A stretch of 64,000 nt of DNA from Paulinella micropora. Taxonomy: Eukaryota > Cercozoa > Imbricatea > Euglyphida > Paulinellidae. The notes below the pieces were generated by a model, which did not search any database, was not told the origin of the DNA, and saw only the letters and a list, made by a program, of their open reading frames with translations. A program made the translations under genes and the position numbers. Positions 1 to 10,361 of this stretch are shown here, in pieces. The stretch is taken from contig WBZZ01001088.1 of assembly GCA_019918135.1 (NCBI GenBank), positions 405,970 to 469,969 of the forward strand. The letters are read 5' to 3'. Position 1 is the first letter of the stretch. Each line of letters opens with the position of its first letter.

Positions 1-64
1 GCACAAAAAAAAAGAAAGCTGAGTCTTTTTTTTGGTAGACTATTATGTCTGTGCTGTGGTGCAG

Positions 65-276
65 CTAGCACGGTAGGCGCTACGGCCAGCGCGGTCGCCT
101 GGTCAACCAGCTTGGGTACGGCCGCCGGCGGGAGTGGAGGGGTTGTTCCCTTGGCGCTCTGGGGCGCGGCGGTGGTCGTGCTAGTCTTGACCTTTTGTTG
201 GGGTCTGGCGTGCGGATTCGCGAAAGCTTTTTTTATGCCCTCCCAGCGCAGCGTGCGCCCTACGTTTTTTTATTAA
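65..276 (+). CDS. 3' end of a membrane protein gene (partial, left edge)
   Basis: An open frame enters from the left after a plausible splice acceptor (pyrimidine-poor, ending GTGGTGCAG) and runs about 70 codons to a TAA. It encodes a small-residue stretch rich in Ala, Ser, Thr and Gly, then one strongly hydrophobic segment (about residues 27-52, key run PLALWGAAVVVLVLTF), then a short basic tail. That is the usual end of a single-pass membrane protein. If the acceptor is real, the exon starts in phase 1 and the rest of the gene lies outside the window or in upstream exons. The length is too short for a family call. It could be chance, but codon use is GC-rich like the neighbouring genes. Confidence 0.4.
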
Positions 277-694
277 ACTTCGGTGCGTGTGCTGATATGA
301 CCTTTTTTTTTGGAGGGGCACTAGCTAGAACCTCTCCTTTTTGTTTGGGTTGCCTTTTGGTTAAAGCCTGTGCCGACCAAAAGCCGCTAAACACGGCACC
401 GATCTTTTTAAGGTAGTAGCGGCAAAGTTATACCGAAGGAAGAAAGAGCGAGAGCCAGTCCGGCCAGCGACTTCCGTTAGCGCCCTACGCGGTGGGCCAC
501 TGGGGGAGAACCAGCCCGCAAGATGTCCGGCCCCCTCCCCCACCCCCCTACTAGAATTGTGTAAGCTAGCCCTTGTTTTTCCCGGCCTCCCCCCCCCCTC
601 CTCCCCCCTTGCCTCTGCGTGACATGCGCATCTTGTCAGAAGGTAAAAGAAATTGGACTGTGTCTAGCGTGACTGGTAAAGAATAGAAGCACAC
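277..694. other. spacer with homopolymer runs, no gene seen
   Basis: Short T-runs near 300 and C-rich runs at 580-610. Short open frames here look incidental. It probably holds the 3' flank of the partial gene and the promoter of the next one. Confidence 0.5.
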
Positions 695-1212
695 ATGTCT
701 CAGAGCCCGGAGTGCAACCACCAGGACGGGTCAGTTTTCTTTTTCTTTGTGTCGTCATCGTTAGTGCTGAGTCTGTCGAGCGGCATGTGCTTACTCGCAG
801 GTCCAGCCTGACCGGAGCGGTGGAGATCACGGACGAACAGCTGAGGCAGGTTCTGGCCGAGCGACCGAACCTCCACCAACTCGTGCTGGTGGACTGCAAG
901 AACCTCACTTCCAAAGGCCTCAAGCACGTCCTGGAGCTACTAGCCACCAAACTCGAGTACCTGGATGTCTCTAAAGCTAGTGTCGACATGGAGGGTCTCA
1001 ACTTCGTCCAGAAGATCGCCACCCTAAAAACACTCAAAGTCAAGGGCTGCCCACGCATCCCCGGAGCTTATACTGAAGAATTCTGCAAGGCACGCCCGGA
1101 TTGCGTGGTTTTCGATGCGACCGGGGGCAATACCTGGAGCTCGTTGCGAGCTGAACAACAACGATCCCTTGAATACTACCGAGCTGGTGGTCTGCCCAGG
1201 TGGGGCCACTAA
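695..1212 (+). CDS. small leucine-rich-repeat protein (one 35-nt intron)
   Basis: The model is join(695..729, 765..1212), 160 residues. The ATG at 695 opens a frame that stops early unless a 35-nt intron (GTCAGT...TCGTTAG, pyrimidine-rich) is removed. Removal joins it exactly in frame with the long open frame. The product has two to three LRR units of the cysteine-containing type, with LHQLVLVDCKNLT and LEYLDVSKASV as the clearest, then LKTLKVKGCPRI. Such repeats form a curved protein-binding surface, as in F-box/LRR adaptors or ATP-synthase-s-like proteins. No F-box, signal peptide or membrane segment is visible. Function unknown. Confidence 0.65.
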
Positions 1213-1409
1213 ATTTCTTGTCGTGTAGTGCGGCTCGTGTTGGGGACCTCCCCCGGCAGACGTTGATGGACGGCATAACTTCGTGATTTTAATAAGTAAA
1301 AACTTTTTTTTTTTCATTTAGGCCTAAAGCAGCAAAGGTTACGAGAAATTACGCCGGCCCCCTCACCCCAACTTTTGGATCGTGTGTGGGGGGTTCCTCG
1401 CACAACTTC

Positions 1410-4400
1410 TTACAAGACCTGACGCTCGATACTCTCTTCGGGCACGTCGTGTTCGCCGTGGACTAGGCTCGGCCGCTGCCGGCTCGGCCGCTGCTGGCTG
1501 ACAGGCGTACCGGCCCCGCTCGAGGTACCGTCGACATTCCGGCGGTGTAGGTCGGCCCTGGACGACACGACGTGCGTGCTGTCGTCCAGGCTCGGGCCTG
1601 TCTTGCGTGCACGGCGCCAGTACCAAGCGCCGGCGCCCAGGATCAACAACACGCCCACGGCCGCGGCCACCCCACACGCGATTTCCTTCCAGGTAGAAAT
1701 GAGCGGCTTGGTGCTGGTGGCTGCCTCCTCCGGGGGGGGAGCTGGGTTCTGCCCGCCACCGTCGCCGACGATCGTCAGCCCGAACGTTTCCCGCTGCGAC
1801 AGCGCCGCGGCGTACCCCGGCTCCCCCGCGGCGGCCAGTGCGCGGCGGCGGGTGGGCAGCCGTGGGTACCAGGCGGGCAAGGGCACTGGGTCAGACGGCG
1901 CCCAGTACGTAACGGTAGGCCGGGCCTCCTTGGTTGGCAGCGCCAGCGCCGTGCGGCGGCGCCTGCCGTTGACGCCCAAGTACTCTACGTCCACGTTGAA
2001 ACTGAGCTGCACCAGCACCTCGGTGGAGTTGTAGTCTGGGATGGGCAGGTCGGCGCACAGCGCCACGACGTTGCTCACGGGCGCGTTGGGCTGCAGCACA
2101 GTGAAGTTCTCGGCAACATACGTAGTGCCGTTGATGAGGAAGTCGAGCCCCGCCTGTTCGTTCAGCGTGACCTTGCTGACGATCACGTCCTGGCCGGACT
2201 TGACGTAGCCGACAAAGCACACGCGCGTGACGGCATTCGACTGGTTGCTGTGCGCGAAGAACACCGTCGTGGTCGCGATGTCGGCGGCGCCGAGCTGCGA
2301 CGTCGTCGAGCCGGCGAGCTGCGCCATCAGCTGCAGCGCGTACGACTCGTTGATGGGCAGCGCGCCGCCCTGCAGGCTGTTGCTGGCCAGCTCGATCGCA
2401 CAGAATTCCTGCGCCGCAAAGGCCAGCTCTACCTCGTGCACGGCCGTGATGGCACAGCCGCCTGCAATGTGGCTGAGGCTTTGGGTCATGCCCGTGCAGC
2501 TCGTGTCGTGCGGCACGACGATCGTCGTCTGCACCGGATCGCAGGTGCCGAGCAGAAAGGAGGCCTCGTAGTACTCGAAGCACATCCCGTCGTACGCGGA
2601 CTGGCGCGACAGCGCGCTGGCGCAGTTGGACGATTCCGTGGTACTGTCACTAACGACTGAGATGTTGCTGACGTTGCCGGCCGACAAGATATTGCCAGTG
2701 CCGTAGGCCCCAACGTACGGGTAGTTCACGGCCGTGACGTACGACACGGTGCCCTGGAAGACGTTGCCGGAGCGCGACACCGAGAACGACAGCACGAGCG
2801 ACTGCAGGGCCGGGGCGGCGTAGGCCGGCTCCACCGTGAAGTTGTAGTCGCAGCTGCCGGGCTGGGTATTGGGCGGCGAAGACTGGTCGGCCAGCGTCGC
2901 GTGAAATAGGTAGTCGCCCGCGCCGAAGCGCCACGCGGACAAGAACCCGCCGTCGTCGGCCGTGTTGTCATAAACGATGGCGCCGCCACCGGCTGCGCGC
3001 ACGGTGACGTTGGTCGTGAGCGCGCCCGGCAGGTTGTCGTAGCCCAGGGGTGCGGCCGTGTAGAAGGCGCTGCCGCCGGGGAGGGTGGTGTTGGTGTCGC
3101 CGGGCATGGCAATGCGCACGGTGCGCGACGCCCAGCCCGTGCCGCCGAGGTCCGGCGGGCAATTCGAGAACACGGGCGGCGTGTCGTCCTCGACGACGCC
3201 CGTGACGGTGCACGACGCCGGGTTGCCCGCCTCGTCGAAGATGGTCACGGTGGTCGAGGTGTTGCGTTCGCCGTTCACGGTCCCGAGGCTGACCACCCTC
3301 GTGCTGTTGCGGCTCACGCCGTCACTCAAGTACAGGTTGTCGCCAAAGTGCAGCGTGAGCGGCGCGAACGTGCAGTTCGGCGTGAACGCGGTGCCGCAGC
3401 TCGACGTATACAGCACTAACGGCGCGAGTGGGCAGTCAAAGAACACGGGCGGCTCCGCGTCCGTGAGCGTCACGGTCAGCGTAAACGTCGCGTCGTTGGC
3501 CCTTTCGTCGTAGGCCGTGAAGTTGAACACGTTGGCGCCCAACGCCAGCGTGTGGTCGAGCAGCAGCGCGAGCGTGTCCAGGTACGTGACGAAGTGAGCA
3601 GTGTAGAAGTTGGCGGCCGGGCTGCCCACCGTCTGGCTGTGGGGAAAGTAAGCGCTCCAGTCCGCATTCGCGGGGTCGGCGGCCACGGCGGCACGCACGT
3701 TGGGCGGTGTGAGTGCAGTGAAGGTCAGCAGCTGCAGCGCGCGCAGCCGTGCGCTCTCGGTGACGCCGGCCGTCGACGCGCCGCGCACGTCGACGTGCGT
3801 CACGCCGACCGAGTCGAGCCAGTACGGCACCTGGATGTTAGAATTGTCGGCGCCGTAGTTGCTGCTCAGCATCTGCAGCGCGCTGTCGCCGAAATGGTAG
3901 TACGTAGACGAGGGGTCCGAGCGCGCGGCATAAACCAGGGCGCCACTGGCCGCACAAGCCGTCGACAGCTGGTTGCACAGCGCGAGCGGTGCCACGTCGT
4001 CCAGCAGCACGAAGTCGCACGTGTCGAGCCGCACCACGTTGTTGCTGGCGCTGGTACCGCTCCAGCCGCCGTTGAACGGCTGCGTGTAGTCCGCGCTGTA
4101 CACCTTGACGATCGAACCATTAGTCACGCCAACCGTGCCGAGCACGGGGTGCAGGGCCAGCCCCGCGCAGCCCGCGAACGCGTTATCCGCACAGCTCGGG
4201 CAGGGCGCAAAGGGCAGGTAGCCGGCGCCGCCGCTGGGCGCGCAGTACAGCGTTTGTACCGACGGCACGGGCGACGCGAGCGCCGCCGACAGGTTCACCC
4301 GGGTGCCGAAGCTGGTGCCGAGCCCGCTGGCATCGGCGTAGTGCGACGTCGCCAGCGTCGACAGCAGCAACGGCTCCGTGGTGTTCGGGCACGCGAGTTC

Positions 4401-7400
4401 GGGCGTGGCGCCGTCCAGCAGCACGAAGCGCAGCGAGCACGTGGAGTTGAGGCCCGAGTGCGCGTCCACGGCCGTCACGAGCACCGTCAAGTTGAACGGG
4501 ATCAGGCGCACGTCCAGCTGCGGCAGCGTGCGCACATACAGCACCGACTGTGCATCGCCGACCGCTAGATCGTAGAACAGCTGCGGCGAGGGGTCCGAGT
4601 TATCGGTCACGTTGAAGAAGTGGTTGACGTTAATCACGTAGCTGGCCTCGCCGACGACGATCGTCAGGTCCACCGCGGGACAGTTGGTAAATACCGGCGC
4701 CTGGTTGTCCAGCACCCAGACCGCGAATTGGCAGTAGCCCGTGTTGCCGTAAGAGTCGTCGACGCTGCGCGTGAGCACGTGGAAAGCGTTCTCGCCGGTG
4801 TACACTAGCGGGGTCGGGATCGGGAACGTCAGCTGCACGGTCGCGTCGAAGTTGTCGACCACGGTGGCAACATCAGACGTGCCGTTCCAGTAGTTGACGC
4901 CCGGCAGCGTCTGCACCGTCATGTTCGGACAAGTGAGCCGGGGCGCTTCCACGTCGTTGATAGTAATTTGCAGCACGCAGTTCGCGGCCTGGTTGCCGCT
5001 CGAGTCGGCGCCGACCCACGTCAGCGTCGTGGTGCCGATGTAGAAACGCACGCTCACGCCGTTGACCTCCGGCGCCTGCAGCGTAGCCACCGAGCTGTCA
5101 AACGGGACGTAGCGCGTGGTTTCGGTTTCGTCGACAATGGCCCGCGTGTAGTAGCCCTGGCGGATCGAGTAGTTCTTGCCGGGGTCGTTGCCGTACGCGG
5201 TGGCCGTGCCGTTGAGCCCGCCGTCCAGCGTGCACTCGAAGTACGGCGCCAGCACGTCATTGACCTGCACCAGCCACGTGCAGCCCGGGTCCACGAAGCC
5301 GCCGGACCCCAGCGCGCGCACCGTGACCGACGTGGTCTGCGCCGCCGCAAAGTGGCCAAGCGTCAGCGAACTGGTGTTGAGGTACAGCGCGGTCGGGGTG
5401 CCGGTGGACACGAGGCGCAGCTGGTCAAAGGCCGTGCCCGGCCGGCGGTACACGCGCTCGCTCAGGTTCCACGACGCCTCGCTCCAGCTGCAGCCGCTCG
5501 CCGAGTTGTTCACAATTAGCGTCGCGTCGCTCAGGCACTGCAGCAGGTTACCCTCGGCCCGCAACGGCTCGCCGATCACGACGACGCCGGTGCGACAGAT
5601 ACGGAAGGTCCAGCAGGCCGTGGCCGGGTCGTAGTGGCTCTCGAGCCCGAGCGGCGCGCATTGCAGGTCCGCGTTCACGAGCGTGTTGTTGGCGGCCAGC
5701 ACAAAAGCAGCGAGCGCGCGGCTGGAGTTCTGGAAGTCGCAGCCGCACACGTCGAGCCGCAGCGCTTCGTTGGCGGTGGCCACATTTGCAATTGTGTTGA
5801 CACTGGCAGCCGGGTACCACTCCAGCACCAGCTGTTCGTCGGGCAGCAGCAGCGCCGCGGTCACCTGCGTCGCGTTGAAGTCTACGTACGGCGAACTGCT
5901 GGTGATGCGGTCCCAGAAACGATAAGGGTAGTGCAGCGTGCCGACGCCGTTCGGCAGCACGTAGTACGTCGTGAACGTGAGGCCCTTCACGGCCGTGAAG
6001 TCGGGCTTCAGCGCGTCCACGCGCCAGTCGCCCGACTGGAGCGTCGTAGTCACGGTGCCGTTCCCGCACTGCGTGCCCTGCAGGTCCGCCGTGTCCAGGG
6101 TGCAGCCGGCGCCGCTGCTGCACACCTGCAAACACCCGCCCTGCGGGTCCGGGGTGTAGCCCGCGCCGCACGTACAGCTGGAGGTACAGCCCCAGCTCTC
6201 CGGGTGCGGGCTCACTTCGCATTCCTCAGCGGGTCCGTGCTCGCCGTAGAAGTCCAGCAGCCCATCGCCACAGAAGCCCGTGAGCGTAATCCGGACCACG
6301 CAAGAGTCCGACGCGGGCGAGTAAGGGGACGTGTCGCTGCCCACGACCGTCAAATTAAACGGCGACTGCAGGAAGCTGAACGTGCCAATGTCCACCGCGG
6401 GGGGCGTGTACACAGTAGAGTCGTACACGCAGTTATCCGACACACCGTGGAAGACGGACAGGTCGTACAGGCTCGACTTGATGGGGATCGTGCCCGTGGC
6501 CGCGCACGTGACGACGGGCTTCTCGCGGTCCTGCAGGTCGTACACGACCGTGCACTGCGCCTGGTTGCCCGCCTGGTCCGTCGCGGTCGCCACGCACCGC
6601 ACGGCCCTGGCCGCGAGCGTGGCGTTGCCCAGGGCGTTGCCGCACGTAACTGCGACGTTGGCGGGCCCCTGCACGTCAGACCGCAGGTAGTCGATGCCGA
6701 AGCCCGCGGAGGTGGTCGGGTCCGCGCCACAGACCCCGGCGTCCATGGCCGTGTCGTAGTAGCTAACAGTCCCGTTAACCACGTTCAGCACGGGGTCGTT
6801 GTGCGCGACGCTGGCGCACAGCACCGAGGGCGGCTGTACGTCATGCACGAAAATCGTGCGCACGCACTCCGCCCAGTTGCCCGACGGGTCCACGGCCCTG
6901 TAGGTTATATAGTGTTCGCCGTACGCTAGCTGTTGCCCGAAGCCGTAGGACGGCGTGACGAGCAAAAAGTCGCGCAGGCCCGGCGTCGCCACCCCCGAGC
7001 TCAAAATCGCGTTGTCGGCGACGCGCAGCAGCGAGAAATCGGCCCAGAACTCGTCGCTTCGGGTGGTGAGCCAGAAGGTCGGCGAACCGACCGAAATGTT
7101 CACCTCGCTGCGCGGCCCGGTGTAGGCGCCGTCCACGCAGTCCAAGAACACGGGCGGCGTCTCGTCCACGACGTGGATATCAAACGTGAGCGACAGGGTT
7201 GCGGTGCGCTGCGCGGTGGAGGTGGGCGCGGTCGAGCTGCTGTTGCCCGACGTGTCATAAGCGTAGTCGTAGTAGCCGCCGTCGCGCACCGAGGCCGTCA
7301 CGGTCGTTACGCCCGGGTACAGGTACAGCCACGTGTTGACCTGGCCCACGACGCCGTACTCGTTGTAGGGCACCACTAGCGTCGCGGGCGTGATGGTCTG

Positions 7401-10361
7401 GTTGCCCGCCGCCGTGTGGGCGAACAACCCTTCCCACTGCGTTAGGCACGTGTAGTTACCGCCGGCGCCCTCCCAGCCTATCGGGCCACCGCCCCCGCCG
7501 CCCCCGCCGCCGATGCCGATCTGCTGCAAACGGCGGCGGCCGTCCGCGTAGTCGGTGCCGCCGTCGCCAGAGTTATCCGCCTGCGCCACTCGGCGCCGCT
7601 GCAGCCACGCCGTAACAGCGGGGTTCGGGTCCGGGATCTGACCGTTGTACACTAGATTGGGGGGTACGGGCGTGGGGACCTGGGCGGCAGAGAAGTCCAG
7701 GTGTTCCGCGATGGGCGCGCGGGCCGTGGGCAGCGCGCCCGTGCCGTTAACAACAGCGATCGTCCCGGCGGGCCCCAGCCCGCAGTACACGCCCACGTAC
7801 TGTGCCGCCCAGGTAGCACCCCAGGGCAAGAACTCGTAGTCGTAGACGGCGTTATCGACCCAGATCCATAGGTCCATGGGGTGGATCGCGAGCGAGCGCC
7901 GGGCCACGGCCCCGGGGTTCAGCTGTAGCAGTGCGCCCCCGGTCCACACGTCCGGGGGCAGCGTGTACGTCACGGACAAGTCCTGCGCCAGCTGCCCCAC
8001 CGCCTGCGGTGCCGAGGTATCGCGCACCTCGTAGTCCACGAGGCACACCGCGACGTTACCCACGTCGTCATACGCGGCGTAACTGACGCGCAGTGACCAG
8101 CCCAACGGCAGCGCGCTGACGCCCCCCGCGAGCTCCGGCGACCGCAGAAACAGCGCCGGCAACCGCAGCCCGGCACTGTTTAGCAGTTGGCCGCCGACGG
8201 TTGCGCCGCTCGCACTCCACAGCTCCGATAACTGCAACGTATAGTCCAGGTCGCAACCCCACTGCTCGATGGTATACCGCCAGCTGGACTCGCCCGCGCC
8301 CGGGTAGGCGCAGAACGTGGCGTTGCCGTCCACCGAAGGGTAGCAGCCGGTGGAGAACGTGGTCAAGTAGTCAGGGCGGCCCGCGTCGCCGGCCAACGCG
8401 TGGCAGCCGGCCGGGCCCGACACGTTCACGTAGACCGAACCCCAGTTAGTGGTAGTGTCCTGGCCGTTGTTGGCATCGGCCACAAACTGGTACCAGGCGC
8501 CGGCGTGCAGGTGCACGGTGGCACAATTGCCAGCCGCGTTAGCCGTCGAGGTGCCCTGGAGGGTCACGGGGGTGAACGACGGGCACGCCGAGCGCCCGGG
8601 CTGCGTGCGCATCACGGCACGCAAGAATTCGGTCTGGGCCCCCGTGGCATTGAAGTGCAGCTGCCCGGAGCTAAGCGGCGCGCTCAGGCCCCCCGCCTGC
8701 ACTTCGTTGGGCTTCGTGTTGAGCAGCACGTGGTAGGACCCGTACGTCGTGCCCGGGTACACGGACTGCCGCGGCACCCCGTGGCGCGCCATGACGTCGG
8801 CCGCGATCTCGTCCCCGCGCGATACACCGCCGGCGCCACAGCTGAGGGCCGGCGGCGTGTTGTCAATAATTAGAGTGAAGTTGCACCACGCTAGGTTGCC
8901 GGCCTCGTCGTACACGTCAACCTCCACCGCGTACGTGCCGTCGGGCAGGTAGCGCCGGACGACAGCCCCGGTACCAAACGCGGTAGTGTAGTTGCGCAAC
9001 AGCGGGCCAAACCGCGTCTCGAACGAGTACACACGGCAGTGCGTGTGATCGTCGTCGATGTTGTCGTAGCTGTGGTCGCACACGTCTTGCGAAAATAGCT
9101 CCAGCAGCCTCAAGTCATTGGTGCCAAAGCCCGCCGCGTACCATTCGGCTAACAACGTTTGGCTCAGGGTGCCGTCCGCACTGCTATCGGCGCGGTACAG
9201 CGGATCCAGATAGGGCACCGAATCCTGGCCGCGCAGGCGCAGCTCACGGCCGCCGGCGCACAGGCCGTAGCGGTCGAGGTTGGGCGGCGACGTGTCAATC
9301 ACGTCCACGGTGAAATTGCAGTTCTGCACGTTGCCGGCCACGTCGGCAATCAAGTAAGCTACCGACCACACGCCCTTAATGTTTAGCACGTACGTGGCCA
9401 TGCCGTAGTCGTACACCCAGGCGCTGTGGTTCGGCGAGCCCAGGTCAACGGTCGACGCCGAGCCACCCGGGGGCGTGATGGTGCGGTACACCTCGGCCAC
9501 GCGGTACAAATTCGGCGACGCGGGGGACGTGCAGTCGCACCAGGACGGCACGGTGTAACCGGGCGGGCCGTACGTTCCGCCCAGCGTGCTCAGTGACAAG
9601 AACGCGACGTCGCTGTTTAGATCGATTGTCAGCGCACCGGTCGGACAATTGCGATTGACGGGCGGGCTAGTGTCCTGGCTGCAATGGGCGTCCGCGTGCA
9701 CTACGCCCGTACACACCCCCGGCACCCCGTTCGGGTCTATGGTGCTGCAGTTACAGAAGTTGACGCCCTTGCTGGCGTTGGCCAGCCTACGCCTGCCTAA
9801 TTGCTGTGACGCCAGCACGCACTCGAAACCATAGCAGTGCGCTACTTGGTAGCAGTCGTTGTCGTTGATCAGGCGTGTAGTGGCCTGGGACTCCAGGCGC
9901 AAAGACGCCGGGAAGCGGACCGTGAAGCTCAGCGGCAGCCTGAACGTCTGGGTCACGTTCAGCATCAAGAACTTGGTCTTGCGCGTACAGTTGACGTCGA
10001 CCGAACCCGACAACCGCAGATAACCGTTGCCCTCGTCGTGCACCAGCAACGTACAGTCAGTGGTGTAGCGCAAGTACACGATCTGCTGGTCCCAGCAGGG
10101 ATCGCCCGAGACCCTCGTGGTGGTCGGCAGCGTGCCGTTGCCACAGAAAGCCTTGGAGACAAAGAACGGCGAGGTCGCCGTTGTAAAACCGCTCGGGGTT
10201 TCAATATTGAGCAAGATGGCGGGGCTGCCCTCGAGCTGGCCCAGGCCTGAACCATTGCTCAGGATCCTGGACCTCCAATTAACGCTTTGTGAAAAGGACA
10301 ACCCGCAGGTCTGCCCCGACACGACAACGGCGCCGAGGAGGGCTAGAACAAGAACGCTCAT
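1410..10361 (-). CDS. giant HYR-repeat type I membrane protein
   Basis: About 2,983 residues. I chose the ATG that starts MSVLVLALLGAVVVSG, a typical signal peptide; the frame is open further upstream, but that part is Lys-rich and unlike a leader. The ectodomain carries about 13 HYR-type modules (immunoglobulin-like, as in hyalin), each marked by D-x-x-x-P-P/A-P-x-[FL]-x-x-C. The starts are near residues 357, 504, 780, 1070, 1177, 1280, 1704, 1803, 1887, 1987, 2123, 2307 and 2393. Near 1360-1420 is a Cys-rich stretch, CGDGLLD...EECE...GCTSSCTC, resembling the myxococcal disulfide repeat (DUF4215). One membrane helix (about 2890-2912) is followed by a short basic, Ser-rich tail. There are many N-x-S/T sites and several RRR motifs that could be furin-type sites. 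Such proteins usually work in adhesion or cell coats; the partner is unknown. The coding frame is uninterrupted. Confidence 0.85.
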   Translation of the reverse strand: MSVLVLALLGAVVVSGQTCGLSFSQSVNWRSRILSNGSGLGQLEGSPAILLNIETPSGFTTATSPFFVSKAFCGNGTLPTTTRVSGDPCWDQQIVYLRYTTDCTLLVHDEGNGYLRLSGSVDVNCTRKTKFLMLNVTQTFRLPLSFTVRFPASLRLESQATTRLINDNDCYQVAHCYGFECVLASQQLGRRRLANASKGVNFCNCSTIDPNGVPGVCTGVVHADAHCSQDTSPPVNRNCPTGALTIDLNSDVAFLSLSTLGGTYGPPGYTVPSWCDCTSPASPNLYRVAEVYRTITPPGGSASTVDLGSPNHSAWVYDYGMATYVLNIKGVWSVAYLIADVAGNVQNCNFTVDVIDTSPPNLDRYGLCAGGRELRLRGQDSVPYLDPLYRADSSADGTLSQTLLAEWYAAGFGTNDLRLLELFSQDVCDHSYDNIDDDHTHCRVYSFETRFGPLLRNYTTAFGTGAVVRRYLPDGTYAVEVDVYDEAGNLAWCNFTLIIDNTPPALSCGAGGVSRGDEIAADVMARHGVPRQSVYPGTTYGSYHVLLNTKPNEVQAGGLSAPLSSGQLHFNATGAQTEFLRAVMRTQPGRSACPSFTPVTLQGTSTANAAGNCATVHLHAGAWYQFVADANNGQDTTTNWGSVYVNVSGPAGCHALAGDAGRPDYLTTFSTGCYPSVDGNATFCAYPGAGESSWRYTIEQWGCDLDYTLQLSELWSASGATVGGQLLNSAGLRLPALFLRSPELAGGVSALPLGWSLRVSYAAYDDVGNVAVCLVDYEVRDTSAPQAVGQLAQDLSVTYTLPPDVWTGGALLQLNPGAVARRSLAIHPMDLWIWVDNAVYDYEFLPWGATWAAQYVGVYCGLGPAGTIAVVNGTGALPTARAPIAEHLDFSAAQVPTPVPPNLVYNGQIPDPNPAVTAWLQRRRVAQADNSGDGGTDYADGRRRLQQIGIGGGGGGGGGPIGWEGAGGNYTCLTQWEGLFAHTAAGNQTITPATLVVPYNEYGVVGQVNTWLYLYPGVTTVTASVRDGGYYDYAYDTSGNSSSTAPTSTAQRTATLSLTFDIHVVDETPPVFLDCVDGAYTGPRSEVNISVGSPTFWLTTRSDEFWADFSLLRVADNAILSSGVATPGLRDFLLVTPSYGFGQQLAYGEHYITYRAVDPSGNWAECVRTIFVHDVQPPSVLCASVAHNDPVLNVVNGTVSYYDTAMDAGVCGADPTTSAGFGIDYLRSDVQGPANVAVTCGNALGNATLAARAVRCVATATDQAGNQAQCTVVYDLQDREKPVVTCAATGTIPIKSSLYDLSVFHGVSDNCVYDSTVYTPPAVDIGTFSFLQSPFNLTVVGSDTSPYSPASDSCVVRITLTGFCGDGLLDFYGEHGPAEECEVSPHPESWGCTSSCTCGAGYTPDPQGGCLQVCSSGAGCTLDTADLQGTQCGNGTVTTTLQSGDWRVDALKPDFTAVKGLTFTTYYVLPNGVGTLHYPYRFWDRITSSSPYVDFNATQVTAALLLPDEQLVLEWYPAASVNTIANVATANEALRLDVCGCDFQNSSRALAAFVLAANNTLVNADLQCAPLGLESHYDPATACWTFRICRTGVVVIGEPLRAEGNLLQCLSDATLIVNNSASGCSWSEASWNLSERVYRRPGTAFDQLRLVSTGTPTALYLNTSSLTLGHFAAAQTTSVTVRALGSGGFVDPGCTWLVQVNDVLAPYFECTLDGGLNGTATAYGNDPGKNYSIRQGYYTRAIVDETETTRYVPFDSSVATLQAPEVNGVSVRFYIGTTTLTWVGADSSGNQAANCVLQITINDVEAPRLTCPNMTVQTLPGVNYWNGTSDVATVVDNFDATVQLTFPIPTPLVYTGENAFHVLTRSVDDSYGNTGYCQFAVWVLDNQAPVFTNCPAVDLTIVVGEASYVINVNHFFNVTDNSDPSPQLFYDLAVGDAQSVLYVRTLPQLDVRLIPFNLTVLVTAVDAHSGLNSTCSLRFVLLDGATPELACPNTTEPLLLSTLATSHYADASGLGTSFGTRVNLSAALASPVPSVQTLYCAPSGGAGYLPFAPCPSCADNAFAGCAGLALHPVLGTVGVTNGSIVKVYSADYTQPFNGGWSGTSASNNVVRLDTCDFVLLDDVAPLALCNQLSTACAASGALVYAARSDPSSTYYHFGDSALQMLSSNYGADNSNIQVPYWLDSVGVTHVDVRGASTAGVTESARLRALQLLTFTALTPPNVRAAVAADPANADWSAYFPHSQTVGSPAANFYTAHFVTYLDTLALLLDHTLALGANVFNFTAYDERANDATFTLTVTLTDAEPPVFFDCPLAPLVLYTSSCGTAFTPNCTFAPLTLHFGDNLYLSDGVSRNSTRVVSLGTVNGERNTSTTVTIFDEAGNPASCTVTGVVEDDTPPVFSNCPPDLGGTGWASRTVRIAMPGDTNTTLPGGSAFYTAAPLGYDNLPGALTTNVTVRAAGGGAIVYDNTADDGGFLSAWRFGAGDYLFHATLADQSSPPNTQPGSCDYNFTVEPAYAAPALQSLVLSFSVSRSGNVFQGTVSYVTAVNYPYVGAYGTGNILSAGNVSNISVVSDSTTESSNCASALSRQSAYDGMCFEYYEASFLLGTCDPVQTTIVVPHDTSCTGMTQSLSHIAGGCAITAVHEVELAFAAQEFCAIELASNSLQGGALPINESYALQLMAQLAGSTTSQLGAADIATTTVFFAHSNQSNAVTRVCFVGYVKSGQDVIVSKVTLNEQAGLDFLINGTTYVAENFTVLQPNAPVSNVVALCADLPIPDYNSTEVLVQLSFNVDVEYLGVNGRRRRTALALPTKEARPTVTYWAPSDPVPLPAWYPRLPTRRRALAAAGEPGYAAALSQRETFGLTIVGDGGGQNPAPPPEEAATSTKPLISTWKEIACGVAAAVGVLLILGAGAWYWRRARKTGPSLDDSTHVVSSRADLHRRNVDGTSSGAGTPVSQQRPSRQRPSLVHGEHDVPEESIERQVL

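Noticed and set aside
195-416. 73-residue plus-strand frame
   Set aside because: Starts at TTG and overlaps the better-supported membrane-protein exon in another frame.
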